A stretch of 64,000 nt of DNA from VRUE01 sp963753585 (lineage in GTDB: Bacteria; Actinomycetota; Thermoleophilia; Solirubrobacterales; 70-9), in contig CAVWCU010000001.1 of NCBI GenBank assembly GCA_963753585.1, positions 310,001 through 374,000 of the forward strand. Direction: 5' to 3'. Below are positions 42,764 to 51,564 of this stretch, one piece after another. Position 1 is the first letter of the stretch, and every line of letters starts with the position of its first letter. Under the pieces are notes generated by a model. That model saw only the letters and a program-made list of their open reading frames with translations. It searched no databases and was not told the DNA's origin. The position numbers were made by a program, and so were the translations under genes.

Positions 42764-43231
42764 TCAGCGCCGGTAGGCGATGCGCCGCCACGACGGCTCT
42801 TTGCTGAGCTCGATCAGCTCGGAGCTGCGGTCGGGTTGGACGTAGCCGAAGGTCTGGGTGCGCTCGTCGAAGACGACGTCGAGCTCCCCCTCCTTGACCC
42901 GCTGATCTAGCCAGGCACCGCGGAAGACGAGGCGGCGCAGCCAGTGGACGAGGCTGCGGTTGGCCGGGCCGACGAGGTCGTCCCAGTTCTCGTTGATGTG
43001 CTCGCCGAGGCGGGAGCTGGGCTCGGCGATCTCGCCGCTGACGGCGAGGTCGAGCAGGTCGTCGAGCTCCTCGGGGCTGAGACCCTGGGCGACGAAGCCC
43101 AGCTTCACGGCCGCCTGCTCGACGCGCTGGCCGAAGTCCTCCTCGTTGAAGGCGAAGCGGAGCTCTCCGTACTCGAGCACGTAGTCCGAGCCAGACTCGT
43201 AGTTCCCTCTGCGGGTCGTTTTCTTGTCCAT
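42764..43231 (-). CDS. Conserved hypothetical, acidic
   Basis: The 155-residue protein starts MDKKTTRRGNYESGSDYVLEYGELRFAF (broken here for length: the basic start then SDYVLEYGELRFAFNEEDFG). It has no membrane segment or known motif; the C-terminus (LVHWLRRLVFRGAWLDQRV) is helical. The long frame could start further upstream, but codon bias and the ATG at 43231 favour this start. It converges on the Rho-like gene and is divergent from the DUF192 gene. Function unknown. Confidence 0.55.
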   Translation of the reverse strand: MDKKTTRRGNYESGSDYVLEYGELRFAFNEEDFGQRVEQAAVKLGFVAQGLSPEELDDLLDLAVSGEIAEPSSRLGEHINENWDDLVGPANRSLVHWLRRLVFRGAWLDQRVKEGELDVVFDERTQTFGYVQPDRSSELIELSKEPSWRRIAYRR

Positions 43232-43397
43232 GAGTTGAAGCCGATCCACTCCCACTAGCCCGGTGAGAGCAGGTGTCGGATCATGCCGGTCATCGTAGTC
43301 CGATGCCTGCGCGCGCCCGTGGCTGAAACAGCGTTTGCACCCGGACCCGCTCCATCGACGAGGGGGAGAGATCTCTCCGCCGGTCCCTTGAGGGGGC

Positions 43398-43739
43398 ATG
43401 GCGGACCCTCGTCTCGCACCGCGCCTGCGCCGTCTCCCGGTCGCGACCGTGTTCGGTCGGGGGATTCCGGTCGCCACCGGGTTCCGCTCCCGTCTGCTTG
43501 GACTTGCCTACCTCGACCGCGACGATGCTTGGCCCGGGCTCCTCATCCCGCGCTGCGCCAGCGTCCACACCTTCGGCATGCGCTTCGCGCTCGACGTCTG
43601 CTTCCTCGACGGGAAGGGCCGGCTTCTCGTCGTCCACCGAGCGGTTCCCGCACGTCGCGCCGTCTCCCACCGCGGGGCTCGGGCGGTCCTGGAGATTCCC
43701 GCGCGGGAGGGGGGAGAGTTTTTGTCGCCTGACCCTTAG
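43398..43739 (+). CDS. DUF192 protein
   Basis: The 113-residue protein has the DUF192 pattern: GFRSRLLGLAYLDRDDAWPG, then CASVHTFGMRFALDVCFLD, and ARAVLEIPA. Members are small beta proteins found widely in Actinobacteria and often near pilus or secretion genes. It precedes a response regulator, a histidine kinase and Tad pilus genes with gaps under 10 bp or overlaps, so it is probably the first gene of that operon. Biochemical role unknown. Confidence 0.82.
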   Translation: MADPRLAPRLRRLPVATVFGRGIPVATGFRSRLLGLAYLDRDDAWPGLLIPRCASVHTFGMRFALDVCFLDGKGRLLVVHRAVPARRAVSHRGARAVLEIPAREGGEFLSPDP

Positions 43740-43746
43740 ACGGGGC

Positions 43747-44460
43747 ATGCTTCCCCAGCGACGAGACATCGCCAGCCTGGTGGTCTGCGAGGACGACTCG
43801 CCGACCCTGGAGCTCCTCTGCGACCACCTGGCGGCGGATCGCTTCGCCGTCATGCCGGCGCCGAGCGCTTCCGACGCGCTGCGGCTGTGTCGCTACAACC
43901 ACCCCGACCTGCTGCTGCTCGACCTGAGCCTGCCCGACGCTTCCGGGCTCGACGTGCTGCGGGAGATCCGCGACGCGGACGGGGTCACCTCGCGCTTCGA
44001 CCCGGGGTTGCCAGTCATCGTGCTCACCGGCCGCGGTGCCGAGGCCGACCGCGTCCGCGGCCTCGACTTCGGCGCCGACGACTACGTGGTGAAGCCCTTC
44101 GCCTATCCCGAACTGCGCGCCAGGATCGCCGCGGTCCTGAGGCGCAGGCCGGGAGGGCGCGAGGGGCCGTGCCGCGTCGGCGAGATCGTCGTCGACACCG
44201 CACGGCGCAAGGTCTGGGTGGGAGAGCGGGAGGTGCCGCTCTCGAACAAGGAGTTCGGGCTCCTGCGCGTGCTTGCGACCGACCCCTCGCGGGTCTTTGC
44301 CAAGCGCGAGCTGCTCGAGGCCGTCTGGGGCTTCAGGAGTCCTGCTCGCACGCGGACCCTCGACTCTCATGCGAGCCGGCTGCGGCGAAAACTCGACCCC
44401 GAGCACGGCCGCTTCGTGATCAATGCCTGGGGATTCGGATACAGGCTGATCGACGGATGA
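43747..44460 (+). CDS. OmpR/PhoB-type response regulator
   Basis: The 237-residue protein has a receiver domain (VCEDDSPTLELL, phospho-site Asp in LLLLDLSLPD, then VIVLTGRGAEADRV and DDYVVKPF) and a winged-helix DNA-binding domain (ELLEAVWGFRS, RTLDSHASRLRRKL). It overlaps the kinase gene by 4 bp and lies ahead of the Tad pilus genes, so it probably controls pilus expression. The ATG at 43747 is used; longer in-frame upstream sequence belongs to DUF192 in another frame. Confidence 0.88.
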   Translation: MLPQRRDIASLVVCEDDSPTLELLCDHLAADRFAVMPAPSASDALRLCRYNHPDLLLLDLSLPDASGLDVLREIRDADGVTSRFDPGLPVIVLTGRGAEADRVRGLDFGADDYVVKPFAYPELRARIAAVLRRRPGGREGPCRVGEIVVDTARRKVWVGEREVPLSNKEFGLLRVLATDPSRVFAKRELLEAVWGFRSPARTRTLDSHASRLRRKLDPEHGRFVINAWGFGYRLIDG

Positions 44461-45185
44461 CCGAGCTCGCACAGGTAGTCGCCAGCTGGCCGCTGGTGAT
44501 CTCGATGGCGGCGACAGTCGCCGCCCAGAGCCTGCGCAACGGCCGGCGCCGCAGCGCCCTCAACGAGGCGCTGCACGAGCTGCGCCGTCCCCTGCAGGCG
44601 GTGGCTCTCGCTGCGGGGCCGGCGGTTGCCACGCCGGGCGATGGCGAGGACCCGATGGAGCTCGCGGCGGCAGCCCTGGAAAGGCTCGACCGTGAGATCA
44701 ACGGCGGGCCGCTCGCGCCCGCCTGGGGGCAGGTCGAAGCGCGCTCGCTGGCCCAGGCCGCGGTGGCGCGCTGGCAGGCCCGGGCGAGGCTCGCCGACGG
44801 TTCGCTGGAGCTGCGCTGGAATGCGGGCAGGGCGATCGTCGACGGGGACCGCTGCGCGCTCGCCCAGGCGATCGACAACCTGATCGTCAACGCGATCGAG
44901 CACGGCGGGCCGACGATCGTCGTCGCCGCGCGGCGACGTGAAGGCCGGCTGCGGATCGCCGTCGTGGATTCCGGTTGTGCTTCGCGTCCGCGCTCGCGCG
45001 GGCGCGGGGCCCAGGAGGCGATCTCGCGTCTCTCCGGCCGGCGGCGCCACGGTCACGGCCTCGTCGTCGTGCGCCGCGTCGCTGCTGCCCACGGAGGCCG
45101 CTTCGCCCTCAGCCGGGCGGCGGCGGGGTCACTGGCTGTGCTCGAGCTGCCGTTGGCCGACGACGATCCAGGCTGGGCGGCGTGA
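44457..45185 (+). CDS. Small histidine kinase
   Basis: The 242-residue protein has one N-terminal hydrophobic segment (VVASWPLVISMAATVAAQSL), a HisKA helix with the acceptor His in ALHELRRPLQAVAL, and an HATPase domain (LAQAIDNLIVNAIEHGG, VDSGCASRP, GHGLVVVRRVAAAHGG). The G1 box is VVDSG rather than DxGxG, so ATP binding may be altered. No extracytoplasmic sensor is present. It overlaps the regulator by 4 bp and cpaB by 4 bp, a tight link to the pilus genes. Confidence 0.82.
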   Translation: MTELAQVVASWPLVISMAATVAAQSLRNGRRRSALNEALHELRRPLQAVALAAGPAVATPGDGEDPMELAAAALERLDREINGGPLAPAWGQVEARSLAQAAVARWQARARLADGSLELRWNAGRAIVDGDRCALAQAIDNLIVNAIEHGGPTIVVAARRREGRLRIAVVDSGCASRPRSRGRGAQEAISRLSGRRRHGHGLVVVRRVAAAHGGRFALSRAAAGSLAVLELPLADDDPGWAA

Positions 45186-45838
45186 GCAGGAGAGCGCGGG
45201 CTGCGCTCTTCCTCGCCGCTGCGCTGCTGGCGGCGGGGCTCGCGGCGGTGATCGCCGACGGCTACGGCGCCAGGATCGCCCGGGGCTACGGACCGCTGAG
45301 GCCGGTGGTGGTCGTCTCGCAGAGCCTGCGACCGGCCGGGCCGCTGGGGCCGAAGGAGATAGCGGCCGCGCTGGAGGTCCGGCGGGTGCCCGAGCGCTTC
45401 GTTCCCCCGGATGCACTCGGGGTGCCGCGCGACGCGCTCGGGCTCGCCCCGGCCTCGGCGATCTCGCCTGGCTCCTACCTGCTCGCCTCGCAGCTGCGCC
45501 TGCCGAGCCGCCGGGACCGCGGCGTCCCGGCGCTGGCGGGTCGCCGCCGGCCGGTTGAGATCTCCGTCAGCGGTGCCGAGGCGCTTCTCGCTATGGGCGC
45601 CTCGCCGCGCGGGGCGAAGGTCGACGTGGTGGTGACCAGCGAACCGACCGGGGCCGGCCCCGGTCGGACCTACGTGGCTGCGGCCGGGGTGCCGCTTCTT
45701 GCGCTGGGCCCGGGAGCCGACGGCCCCGGCCCAGGCGGTGCCTCGGCCGCAACCCTGGGCCTGACCAAGCGACAGGCGCTGCGCCTGATCGCGGCGGAAA
45801 GCTTCGCCCGCAAGCTGACCCTGCTGCCGGAAGGCTGA
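45182..45838 (+). CDS. cpaB: CpaB/RcpC-like SAF-domain pilus protein
   Basis: The 218-residue protein has an N-terminal membrane helix (ALFLAAALLAAGLAAVIADG) and a SAF-type domain (VVVVSQSLRPAGPLGPKEIA, ALEVRRVPERFVPPDAL). CpaB/RcpC proteins stabilise the Tad pilus channel in the envelope. In Actinobacteria, without an outer membrane, the role is less clear. The GTG start is 4 bp inside the kinase gene. The next gene starts 2 bp after its stop. Confidence 0.72.
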   Translation: MSRRARAALFLAAALLAAGLAAVIADGYGARIARGYGPLRPVVVVSQSLRPAGPLGPKEIAAALEVRRVPERFVPPDALGVPRDALGLAPASAISPGSYLLASQLRLPSRRDRGVPALAGRRRPVEISVSGAEALLAMGASPRGAKVDVVVTSEPTGAGPGRTYVAAAGVPLLALGPGADGPGPGGASAATLGLTKRQALRLIAAESFARKLTLLPEG

Positions 45839-45840
45839 AG

Positions 45841-46980
45841 GTGGCCGCTCGCGAGCGCCACGTCGAGGAGCTCGCGGCATCGTTGTGGGCACGCCTGATC
45901 GAGCGGCGGCGCGGTGAGGCCGCGGCGGGGCGATCGCCGTCGACGCCGCTGCCGGACGAAGTCCGCGACCTGGTCGAAGAGGAGGCGGCGCTGCTGGGCG
46001 CCGAGGACCGGAGCGCGGTCGAGGCTCGCATCGTGCGCGACGCCGTCGGCCTCGGCCCGCTCGAGGATCTCCTGGCCGACCCCGCGGTCGAGGAGGTGAT
46101 GGTCAACGGTCCCGACCGCGTCTACGTCGAGCGCGGCGGCCGGATCGAGCCGGCCGGCGTCAGCTTCCCCGGCGAGGAGGAGCTGCGCAACGCGATCGAG
46201 CGGATCCTGGCGCCGCTGGGCCGGCGGATCGACGAGCTCAGCCCTATGGTCGACGCCCGCCTCGCCGACGGCTCCCGCGTCAACGTCGTGATCCCGCCGC
46301 TGGCGATCGACGGGCCGGCGCTCTCGATCCGGCGCTTCGGCGCCAGCCGGCCCGGCCCGGGGGAGCTGGTCGCGCTCGGCACGCTGTCCGCGGCCCAGGT
46401 TCGAGCGCTCGAGCGTGCCGTGGCCGGCCGCCGCAGCGTCCTGATCAGCGGCGGAACCGGGTCGGGCAAGACGACCTTGCTCAACGCCCTTTCCAGCTTC
46501 ATCGCTCCCGGGGAGCGGGTGGTGACGATCGAGGACGCGGCCGAGCTGCGCCTGCAACAGCCGCATGTGGTGCGGCTGGAGAGCCGCCCGGCGAGTGTGG
46601 AGGGGAGGGGCGAGGTGACCGTGCGCGATCTGCTGCGCAATGCCCTGCGGATGCGGCCGGACCGGATCGTGATCGGGGAGGTGCGCGGCCCGGAGGCGCT
46701 TGACCTGCTGACCGCGCTCAACACAGGTCACGATGGCGCCCTCTCCACGGTCCACGCCAACTCCCCCGGCGACGCCCTGGCGCGGCTGGAGACGCTGGCG
46801 CTGATGGCCGGGCTGGGCCTTCCTCACGGCGCGATCGCCGAGCAGGTGCAGCGCGGCATCGACCTCGTCGTCCACGTCGAGCGTCGCGGCGACGGTGCCC
46901 GCCGGGTGACCGAGATCGCCGAGGTCGTGCGAGTGGCCGGGGCGACGGCCGTGCGTGCCCTCGATCCCCAAGGCGGATGA
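45841..46980 (+). CDS. cpaF: CpaF/TadA-type pilus ATPase
   Basis: The 379-residue protein has the secretion ATPase core: VMVNGPDRVYVERGG in the N-domain, Walker A ISGGTGSGKTTLLNAL, Asp box VTIEDAAELRLQQPHVVRLE, and Walker B with the signature MRPDRIVIGEVRGPEALDLL, then TGHDGALSTVHANS. It powers Tad/Flp pilus assembly or a related secretion system. The GTG start lies 2 bp after cpaB, and its TGA overlaps the tadB start. Confidence 0.92.
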   Translation: MAARERHVEELAASLWARLIERRRGEAAAGRSPSTPLPDEVRDLVEEEAALLGAEDRSAVEARIVRDAVGLGPLEDLLADPAVEEVMVNGPDRVYVERGGRIEPAGVSFPGEEELRNAIERILAPLGRRIDELSPMVDARLADGSRVNVVIPPLAIDGPALSIRRFGASRPGPGELVALGTLSAAQVRALERAVAGRRSVLISGGTGSGKTTLLNALSSFIAPGERVVTIEDAAELRLQQPHVVRLESRPASVEGRGEVTVRDLLRNALRMRPDRIVIGEVRGPEALDLLTALNTGHDGALSTVHANSPGDALARLETLALMAGLGLPHGAIAEQVQRGIDLVVHVERRGDGARRVTEIAEVVRVAGATAVRALDPQGG

Positions 46981-47837
46981 TGGGCGGCGGGCCCGGCATC
47001 TCCCTCGCCCTTGCCGGCGCGGCCGCGGGAGGACTCGCTGCGGTGGGGGTGCGCGAGGCGGTCTTGGCGACACCCGCGCTCGCCGCCTGGGTGCGTGCGG
47101 CGCTGGAGCCGCTGCGCCGCGCCGGGCGCGAGGGGTACTCGCCCTCCCTGCCGGAGCGCCGTCGCCTCGCCGTGCTCGGCACCGTCGCGGCGATCGCCGG
47201 CGGCTGGTTCCTGGCCGGGGCGACCTTCGCCCTGCCACTGGCGGTGGCAGGGCCGGCCCTGGCCGCCTCGGCGGTGAACGCCCGGCGCAGGCGCTATCGC
47301 CGCGCGGTCGAGCGCGCCCTGCCGGACGTCGCGATCGCGATCGCCGACTCGCTCAGCGCCGGGCGGTCGTTGCGCGCGTCGCTTCCCGCCGCGGCCTCCT
47401 CCCTCGACGGCCCGCCCGCGGTCGAGCTTGCCCGGCTCGGCGCCGAGCTGGACCTCGGCTCGCCGACCGCCTCCGCGATCGCGGCATGGCGGCGCCGCAT
47501 GCATTCGACCCGCGTCGATGCCTTTGTGGCGGCGCTGCTCAGCCAGCGCCTCGCCGGCGGTGATCTCGCCGGCCTCCTGCGCCGCTTCGCCGAAGGGGCG
47601 GCGGAGCGCGACCGGGTCGCGGAGGATGCCAGGGCGGCGACCTCGCAGGCGCGGTTCACCGGGCTGCTGGTTGTCGCGATGCCGACCGGCGGCGCGCTCT
47701 TCGCCGAGCTGATCCAGCCAGGCTTCGCCGTCGAGGTGCTCGCGGCCCCGGCCTCCGCCGTGCTGCTTGGGCTGGCGGGGGCACTCCAGCTGGCGGGCTT
47801 CGTCGCGATCCGCCGCCTCTCGCGGGTGGTCGAGTGA
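46977..47837 (+). CDS. tadB: TadB-like pilus platform protein
   Basis: The 286-residue protein has four membrane helices around a cytoplasmic T2SSF domain (VERALPDVAIAIADSLSAGRS, ELDLGSPTASAIAAWRRR, LLRRFAEGAAERDRVAEDARA). TadB and TadC form the membrane platform for the ATPase. It starts as ATGATG 4 bp inside cpaF and ends 4 bp into tadC. Confidence 0.86.
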   Translation: MMGGGPGISLALAGAAAGGLAAVGVREAVLATPALAAWVRAALEPLRRAGREGYSPSLPERRRLAVLGTVAAIAGGWFLAGATFALPLAVAGPALAASAVNARRRRYRRAVERALPDVAIAIADSLSAGRSLRASLPAAASSLDGPPAVELARLGAELDLGSPTASAIAAWRRRMHSTRVDAFVAALLSQRLAGGDLAGLLRRFAEGAAERDRVAEDARAATSQARFTGLLVVAMPTGGALFAELIQPGFAVEVLAAPASAVLLGLAGALQLAGFVAIRRLSRVVE

Positions 47838-48475
47838 AGGAGGCGGCGCCGGCATTGGCCGCGCGGCTCGCCTTCGCGGTGGCCGGGGGGCTCGCCGCGT
47901 TCGTGGCGGCACCCGCGGCGCCCGGCCGCCTCTCGCTACTCGTCGCGATCGGCATGCCGGTGGCGGGGTTCTTCGTGCCGGACGCGCGGCGTCGGCAGCG
48001 CGAGAGGTTGCGCCGGCGCCGCCTCGTCGCGGCCCTGCCCGACGCCCTGGATCTCCTCGCCGTCGCCGTCGCGGCCGGTCGCAGCCCGGCCGCCGGCTTC
48101 GCCGAGCTGGCCCAAGTGGGAGAGGGTCCGCTGGCCGAGGAGATACGCATGACGACCGCCGAGATCTCCTGCGGCCGTCCGCTGGCCGAGGCGCTCCGGT
48201 CCCTGCGCACGCGGGTGCCCGGGGGCGAGATGGCCGCCCTCTGCGCCTCGATCGAGCGCTCCCGCCGCTATGGATCGCCTCTGGCTGAGCAGCTCCGCCG
48301 CCAGTCGAGCGCCCTGCGCCGCGACCAGCGCCGCGCGGTCGAGGAGCAGGCCGCCCGCGCCGCTCCCAAGATCCAGCTCGTCGTCGCCCTAGTCCTCGTC
48401 CCCTCGGTCCTGCTGATGATCGTCGCCGCCCTGATCGCCAACGCCGACGTCCTGCTCGGCGGCTTCAGCGGTTAG
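47834..48475 (+). CDS. tadC: TadC-like pilus platform protein
   Basis: The 213-residue protein has N-terminal hydrophobic helices, a T2SSF domain (LVAALPDALDLLAVAVAAGRS, GRPLAEALRSLRTRVPG) and a final helix (LVVALVLVPSVLLMIVAALIANADVLL). It overlaps tadB by 4 bp at a GTG start and ends the operon, converging on the next gene by 4 bp. No Flp pilin, prepilin peptidase or TadZ gene lies in the window. Confidence 0.84.
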   Translation: MKEAAPALAARLAFAVAGGLAAFVAAPAAPGRLSLLVAIGMPVAGFFVPDARRRQRERLRRRRLVAALPDALDLLAVAVAAGRSPAAGFAELAQVGEGPLAEEIRMTTAEISCGRPLAEALRSLRTRVPGGEMAALCASIERSRRYGSPLAEQLRRQSSALRRDQRRAVEEQAARAAPKIQLVVALVLVPSVLLMIVAALIANADVLLGGFSG

Positions 48476-49305
48476 CTCGTTTCCAACGACTCCTCGCGCA
48501 GGCGTCGGGCGACAATGGCCGTGGCGACGCGAATGACATCGAGCTCGGCGGCGGACTTCTTGTGGCCGTTGACGTAGCAGCAGAGCATGCCGTTGACGAG
48601 CTCGAAGGCGAACTTCTTCGGCGCTTCCTCGCCGAGCCAGACGACGAAGGTGGGGGAGAAGAGCCGTCGCAGCCAGACCTGGTCCTGCTCCTTGAGGGAG
48701 AAGATCTCGTAGCTCTCGTCGAGCGCCTCGCTCTCCAGCTCGACCCGCTGCCTCGATTTGCGGAAAGCGTCCTCGAGGCCCTCGAAGACCCGGAGGCCGA
48801 ACTTGCGCCGGCAGAGAAGCTCGGGGACCTGCGCGGCGCACTCGGGCACCTCGACCAGGCCGATCGTGTAGGGGTAGTAGCTGGTCTGCTGGTCTTTGCC
48901 GCTGCCGGTCGTTTCCTCGTAGGTGTAGAGGGCAAGCAGGCCGTCGACGTCCTCGGCGAGCGGGCCGGCGAAGCTGTGCTCGGCGTAGCGGTCGCTGCCC
49001 CTGCACAGCAGTGGCGTTACCGATTCCACCTCGCTGCGGCCGGATAGGGCCATGCCGCGCTGGTCGGCGTAGACCGCGAAGAAGGCGGCTTCGGAGCGCC
49101 GGTCGGCGATCGCGAGGACGATCAGCAGCGAGATCAGCAGCGTCGCGACGGCGGCCCCGGCGCCGATCGCCGCGCCGAGGTAGATCGCGCCGACGATTCC
49201 CGCCGCCAAGACGAAGATCGCAATGGCGATCCAGGTCAGGGGCCGGCCCAGCAGCTCCCTGAAATGGAAGCCGCGCAGGTCGTTGGCGTCGTCGGGCGCG
49301 TTCAT
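48472..49305 (-). CDS. Membrane protein of unknown function
   Basis: The 277-residue protein has two N-terminal membrane helices (LTWIAIAIFVLAAGIVGAIYL and GAAVATLLISLLIVLAIA) and a cytoplasmic domain of about 200 residues. That domain has paired Tyr/Thr/Ser-rich and hydrophobic strands (LLALYTYEETTGSGKDQQTS, FAFELVNGMLCCYVNGHKK). No named family is recognised. It lies between the pilus operon and the mraZ promoter and is read leftward. The stop overlaps that of tadC. Confidence 0.6.
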   Translation of the reverse strand: MNAPDDANDLRGFHFRELLGRPLTWIAIAIFVLAAGIVGAIYLGAAIGAGAAVATLLISLLIVLAIADRRSEAAFFAVYADQRGMALSGRSEVESVTPLLCRGSDRYAEHSFAGPLAEDVDGLLALYTYEETTGSGKDQQTSYYPYTIGLVEVPECAAQVPELLCRRKFGLRVFEGLEDAFRKSRQRVELESEALDESYEIFSLKEQDQVWLRRLFSPTFVVWLGEEAPKKFAFELVNGMLCCYVNGHKKSAAELDVIRVATAIVARRLREESLETS

Positions 49306-49408
49306 GGGGCGCTGAGCTTATGGGTCGATATGGCCCCAAAAGGTCAGACGCGCCTCCTCGGGAGGCGGGGCGTGGGGGATGCAAATGGGCTTGCAGGATG
49401 GGGTCGTG

Positions 49409-49437
49409 TTGCAAAGTGGGGCAAAGTGGGGTACTGT
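49409..49437 (+). promoter_or_regulatory. mraZ promoter with MraZ-type boxes
   Basis: TTGCAA (49409-49414) and TACTGT (49432-49437) are separated by 17 bases. Inside the spacer, TGGGG occurs at 49417-49421 and 49427-49431, five bases apart, which is the TGGGN-N5-TGGGN arrangement known for MraZ binding. More TGGG boxes lie at 49386 and 49399. It should drive the dcw cluster and be repressed by MraZ. Confidence 0.72.
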
Positions 49438-49554
49438 GCCGCTCGAGTTGAAGCCCAAGGACCGGGGTGGTGAGGCTCCTCCCACCTCATCACTCCGGTC
49501 CTAACTCTCTTCCCCAGCACTCCACGACGCAGCTCGCACGGAAAGGAACCGGCG

Positions 49555-49998
49555 GTGGCATTTCGGGGCCTCTACGAGCACAGTCTCGACTCCAAGGATC
49601 GGCTCACGGTTCCCTCCAGGTTCCGGGCGGCGCTTTCCGATGGAGTCGTTCTCTCCAAGGGCTTCGACCCCTGCGTCTGGGTGCACACGACCGGGGAGTT
49701 CGAGCAGCTCTCCGACCGCTTCCTCTCGCCGCACAGCCCCTTCGGGCGCGACGCGCGCCAGCTGCGCCGCCGTTTCCACGGCGGCTCCTTCGACGAGAAG
49801 CTCGACTCCGCCGGTCGCATCCGGGTGCCCAAGCCGCTGATCGAGCACGCCGGCCTCTCCGGGCCCTGCGTCGTGATCGGGGCGGGGGAGTACCTCGAGA
49901 TCTGGAATGCCGAGGACTGGGCGAAGCAGGAGGCTGAGCTCGACTCCTCCGCGCCGGAGATCGCCGAGGGCCTGGCCGCGAACGGAGCGTCTGAGTGA
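49555..49998 (+). CDS. mraZ: Transcriptional regulator MraZ
   Basis: The 147-residue protein has two SpoVT/AbrB-like MraZ units (HSLDSKDRLTVPSRFRAAL and EKLDSAGRIRVPKPLIEHAG). It binds repeats upstream of its own gene and controls the division/cell-wall cluster. GAAAGG lies before the GTG start. Its promoter carries the matching boxes. The stop is 70 bp before rsmH. Confidence 0.94.
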   Translation: MAFRGLYEHSLDSKDRLTVPSRFRAALSDGVVLSKGFDPCVWVHTTGEFEQLSDRFLSPHSPFGRDARQLRRRFHGGSFDEKLDSAGRIRVPKPLIEHAGLSGPCVVIGAGEYLEIWNAEDWAKQEAELDSSAPEIAEGLAANGASE

Positions 49999-50068
49999 GA
50001 TGGCGGCCCGTGCGCACTCAGCCCCGACTCACCGCACCCCGCCCCTAGACCGCGCAACCCTTCTCTAT

Positions 50069-51016
50069 ATGCCGACCGAGCACAAGCCCGTCCTCGCCCC
50101 CGAGATGGTCGCCCTGCTCGCCCCCGAGCCGGGGCAGACCGCCGTCGACTGCACCTTCGGCGGCGGTGGCCACGCCCGCCACGTCGCCGAGGCGATCGGG
50201 CCCAGCGGGACGCTCGTCTGCATCGACCGCGACCCCGCCGCAGAGGCCCGCTTCGAGGCGTTCGCCGCCGAGGCCCCGTGCGCGACCCGCCTCCTCGGCA
50301 CCGACTTCGCGGCAGGGCTTCGCACCCTTCGCGGCGAAGGCATCCACCCAGACATGGTCTACATGGATCTGGGGATGTCCTCGATGCAGGTCGACGCCTG
50401 GGAGCGAGGTTTCTCCTATTCCTATGACGCGCCGCTCGACATGCGCATGGACACCCGCCAGCAACTGAGCGCCGCCGACATCGTCAACGAGTGGCCCGAG
50501 GCGCGCCTGGCCCAGGTGCTGCGCCTCTTCGGCGAGGAGCGCTACGCGGGCGGGATCGCCCGCGAGATCGCCCGCCGGCGGCCGCTCAGCACCACCTCCG
50601 AGCTCGTCGACGCGATCAAGGCGGGGATGCCCGCGTCGGCCCGTTTCGGCGGCGGGCACCCGGCCAAGCGAACCTTCCAGGCGATCCGGATCGCCGTCAA
50701 CGGCGAGCTCGACTCGATCGAGGACGCACTGCCCACGGCCTGGGAAATGCTGCCGGTCGGCGGCCGCCTCGCCGTGATCTCCTTCCACTCGCTGGAGGAC
50801 CGCCGGGTGAAGCGCTTCATGGCGGAGCGCGCGCGCGGCTGCGTCTGCCCGCCCGAGCTGCCCGTCTGCGTCTGCGGCCGTGAGCCCGAAGCCGAGCTGC
50901 TGACCCGCCGCGCCGTCTCTCCCGGCCCCGACGAGATGGCCGCCAACCCCCGCTCGAAGTCCGCTCACCTGCGCGCCGCGGTAAAGGTCGCCGAGCCGGT
51001 CGAGGCAGGGTCTTGA
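50069..51016 (+). CDS. rsmH: 16S rRNA m4C1402 methyltransferase RsmH
   Basis: The 315-residue protein has the RsmH features: HKPVLAPEMVALL, the SAM site VDCTFGGGGHARHV, MDLGMSSMQVD, ERGFSYSYDAPLDMRMD, FGGGHPAKRTFQAIRIAVN and the C-terminal NPRSKSAHLRA. It methylates N4 of C1402 in 16S rRNA. A C-rich segment (GCVCPPELPVCVCG) is normal for the family. It ends as TGATG with ftsL. Confidence 0.94.
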   Translation: MPTEHKPVLAPEMVALLAPEPGQTAVDCTFGGGGHARHVAEAIGPSGTLVCIDRDPAAEARFEAFAAEAPCATRLLGTDFAAGLRTLRGEGIHPDMVYMDLGMSSMQVDAWERGFSYSYDAPLDMRMDTRQQLSAADIVNEWPEARLAQVLRLFGEERYAGGIAREIARRRPLSTTSELVDAIKAGMPASARFGGGHPAKRTFQAIRIAVNGELDSIEDALPTAWEMLPVGGRLAVISFHSLEDRRVKRFMAERARGCVCPPELPVCVCGREPEAELLTRRAVSPGPDEMAANPRSKSAHLRAAVKVAEPVEAGS

Positions 51017-51552
51017 TGGCCGCCGCCGCGCCGGCACGAACGGCGACGCCGGCACGGGCACCCGCTCGCAAGAAGCCCCCGGCGCTCAGGGCCGCACCGG
51101 CCCGCAAGCCGGCCCGCAAAGCTCCTCCGCCGCGACGGGCGCCAGCCCGCCGCCCGGGCGCCCAGCTGAAGCTGATCCCGATCGCTGTCGGCACGGCGAC
51201 CGCCGTGCGGCACCTGCCCGACTCCAGCCTGATGGTGCGGATGACGCGCGGCCGCGCATGGATCGGCGTGCTCGGGCTGCTGCTGGCCGGGATCGTCGCC
51301 CTCAACGTGATCACGCTCAGCCTCGCCGCGACCGCTGGGCACGTCGACCAGAACATCCAGGCGCTCGATCAGGAGAACTCGATCCTGGGCAGCCGTGTCG
51401 CGCAACGATCCGGCGCGGCGCGGGTGCGCCACGACGCCGCGGCACTCGGGCTGACGGTGGCCAGCTCGGATGGGATCGGGTACTTGAAGGTGGGACCGCA
51501 CGATGTCGCCATCGCCGCCCAGCGACTCGCCGCAGCCGGCTCGGGCTACTAG
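51016..51552 (+). CDS. ftsL: FtsL-like division protein
   Basis: The 178-residue protein has an Ala/Pro/Lys/Arg-rich cytoplasmic part (about 1-75), one membrane helix (WIGVLGLLLAGIVALNVITL) and an extracytoplasmic coiled-coil segment (HVDQNIQALDQENSILGSRV). This is the FtsL topology, and the position between rsmH and ftsI is standard. It would join the FtsQLB complex at the septum. Sequence alone is weak, as is usual for FtsL. The ATG overlaps the rsmH stop by one base. Confidence 0.75.
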   Translation: MAAAAPARTATPARAPARKKPPALRAAPARKPARKAPPPRRAPARRPGAQLKLIPIAVGTATAVRHLPDSSLMVRMTRGRAWIGVLGLLLAGIVALNVITLSLAATAGHVDQNIQALDQENSILGSRVAQRSGAARVRHDAAALGLTVASSDGIGYLKVGPHDVAIAAQRLAAAGSGY

Positions 51553-51564
51553 GAGCGCCCGGCC

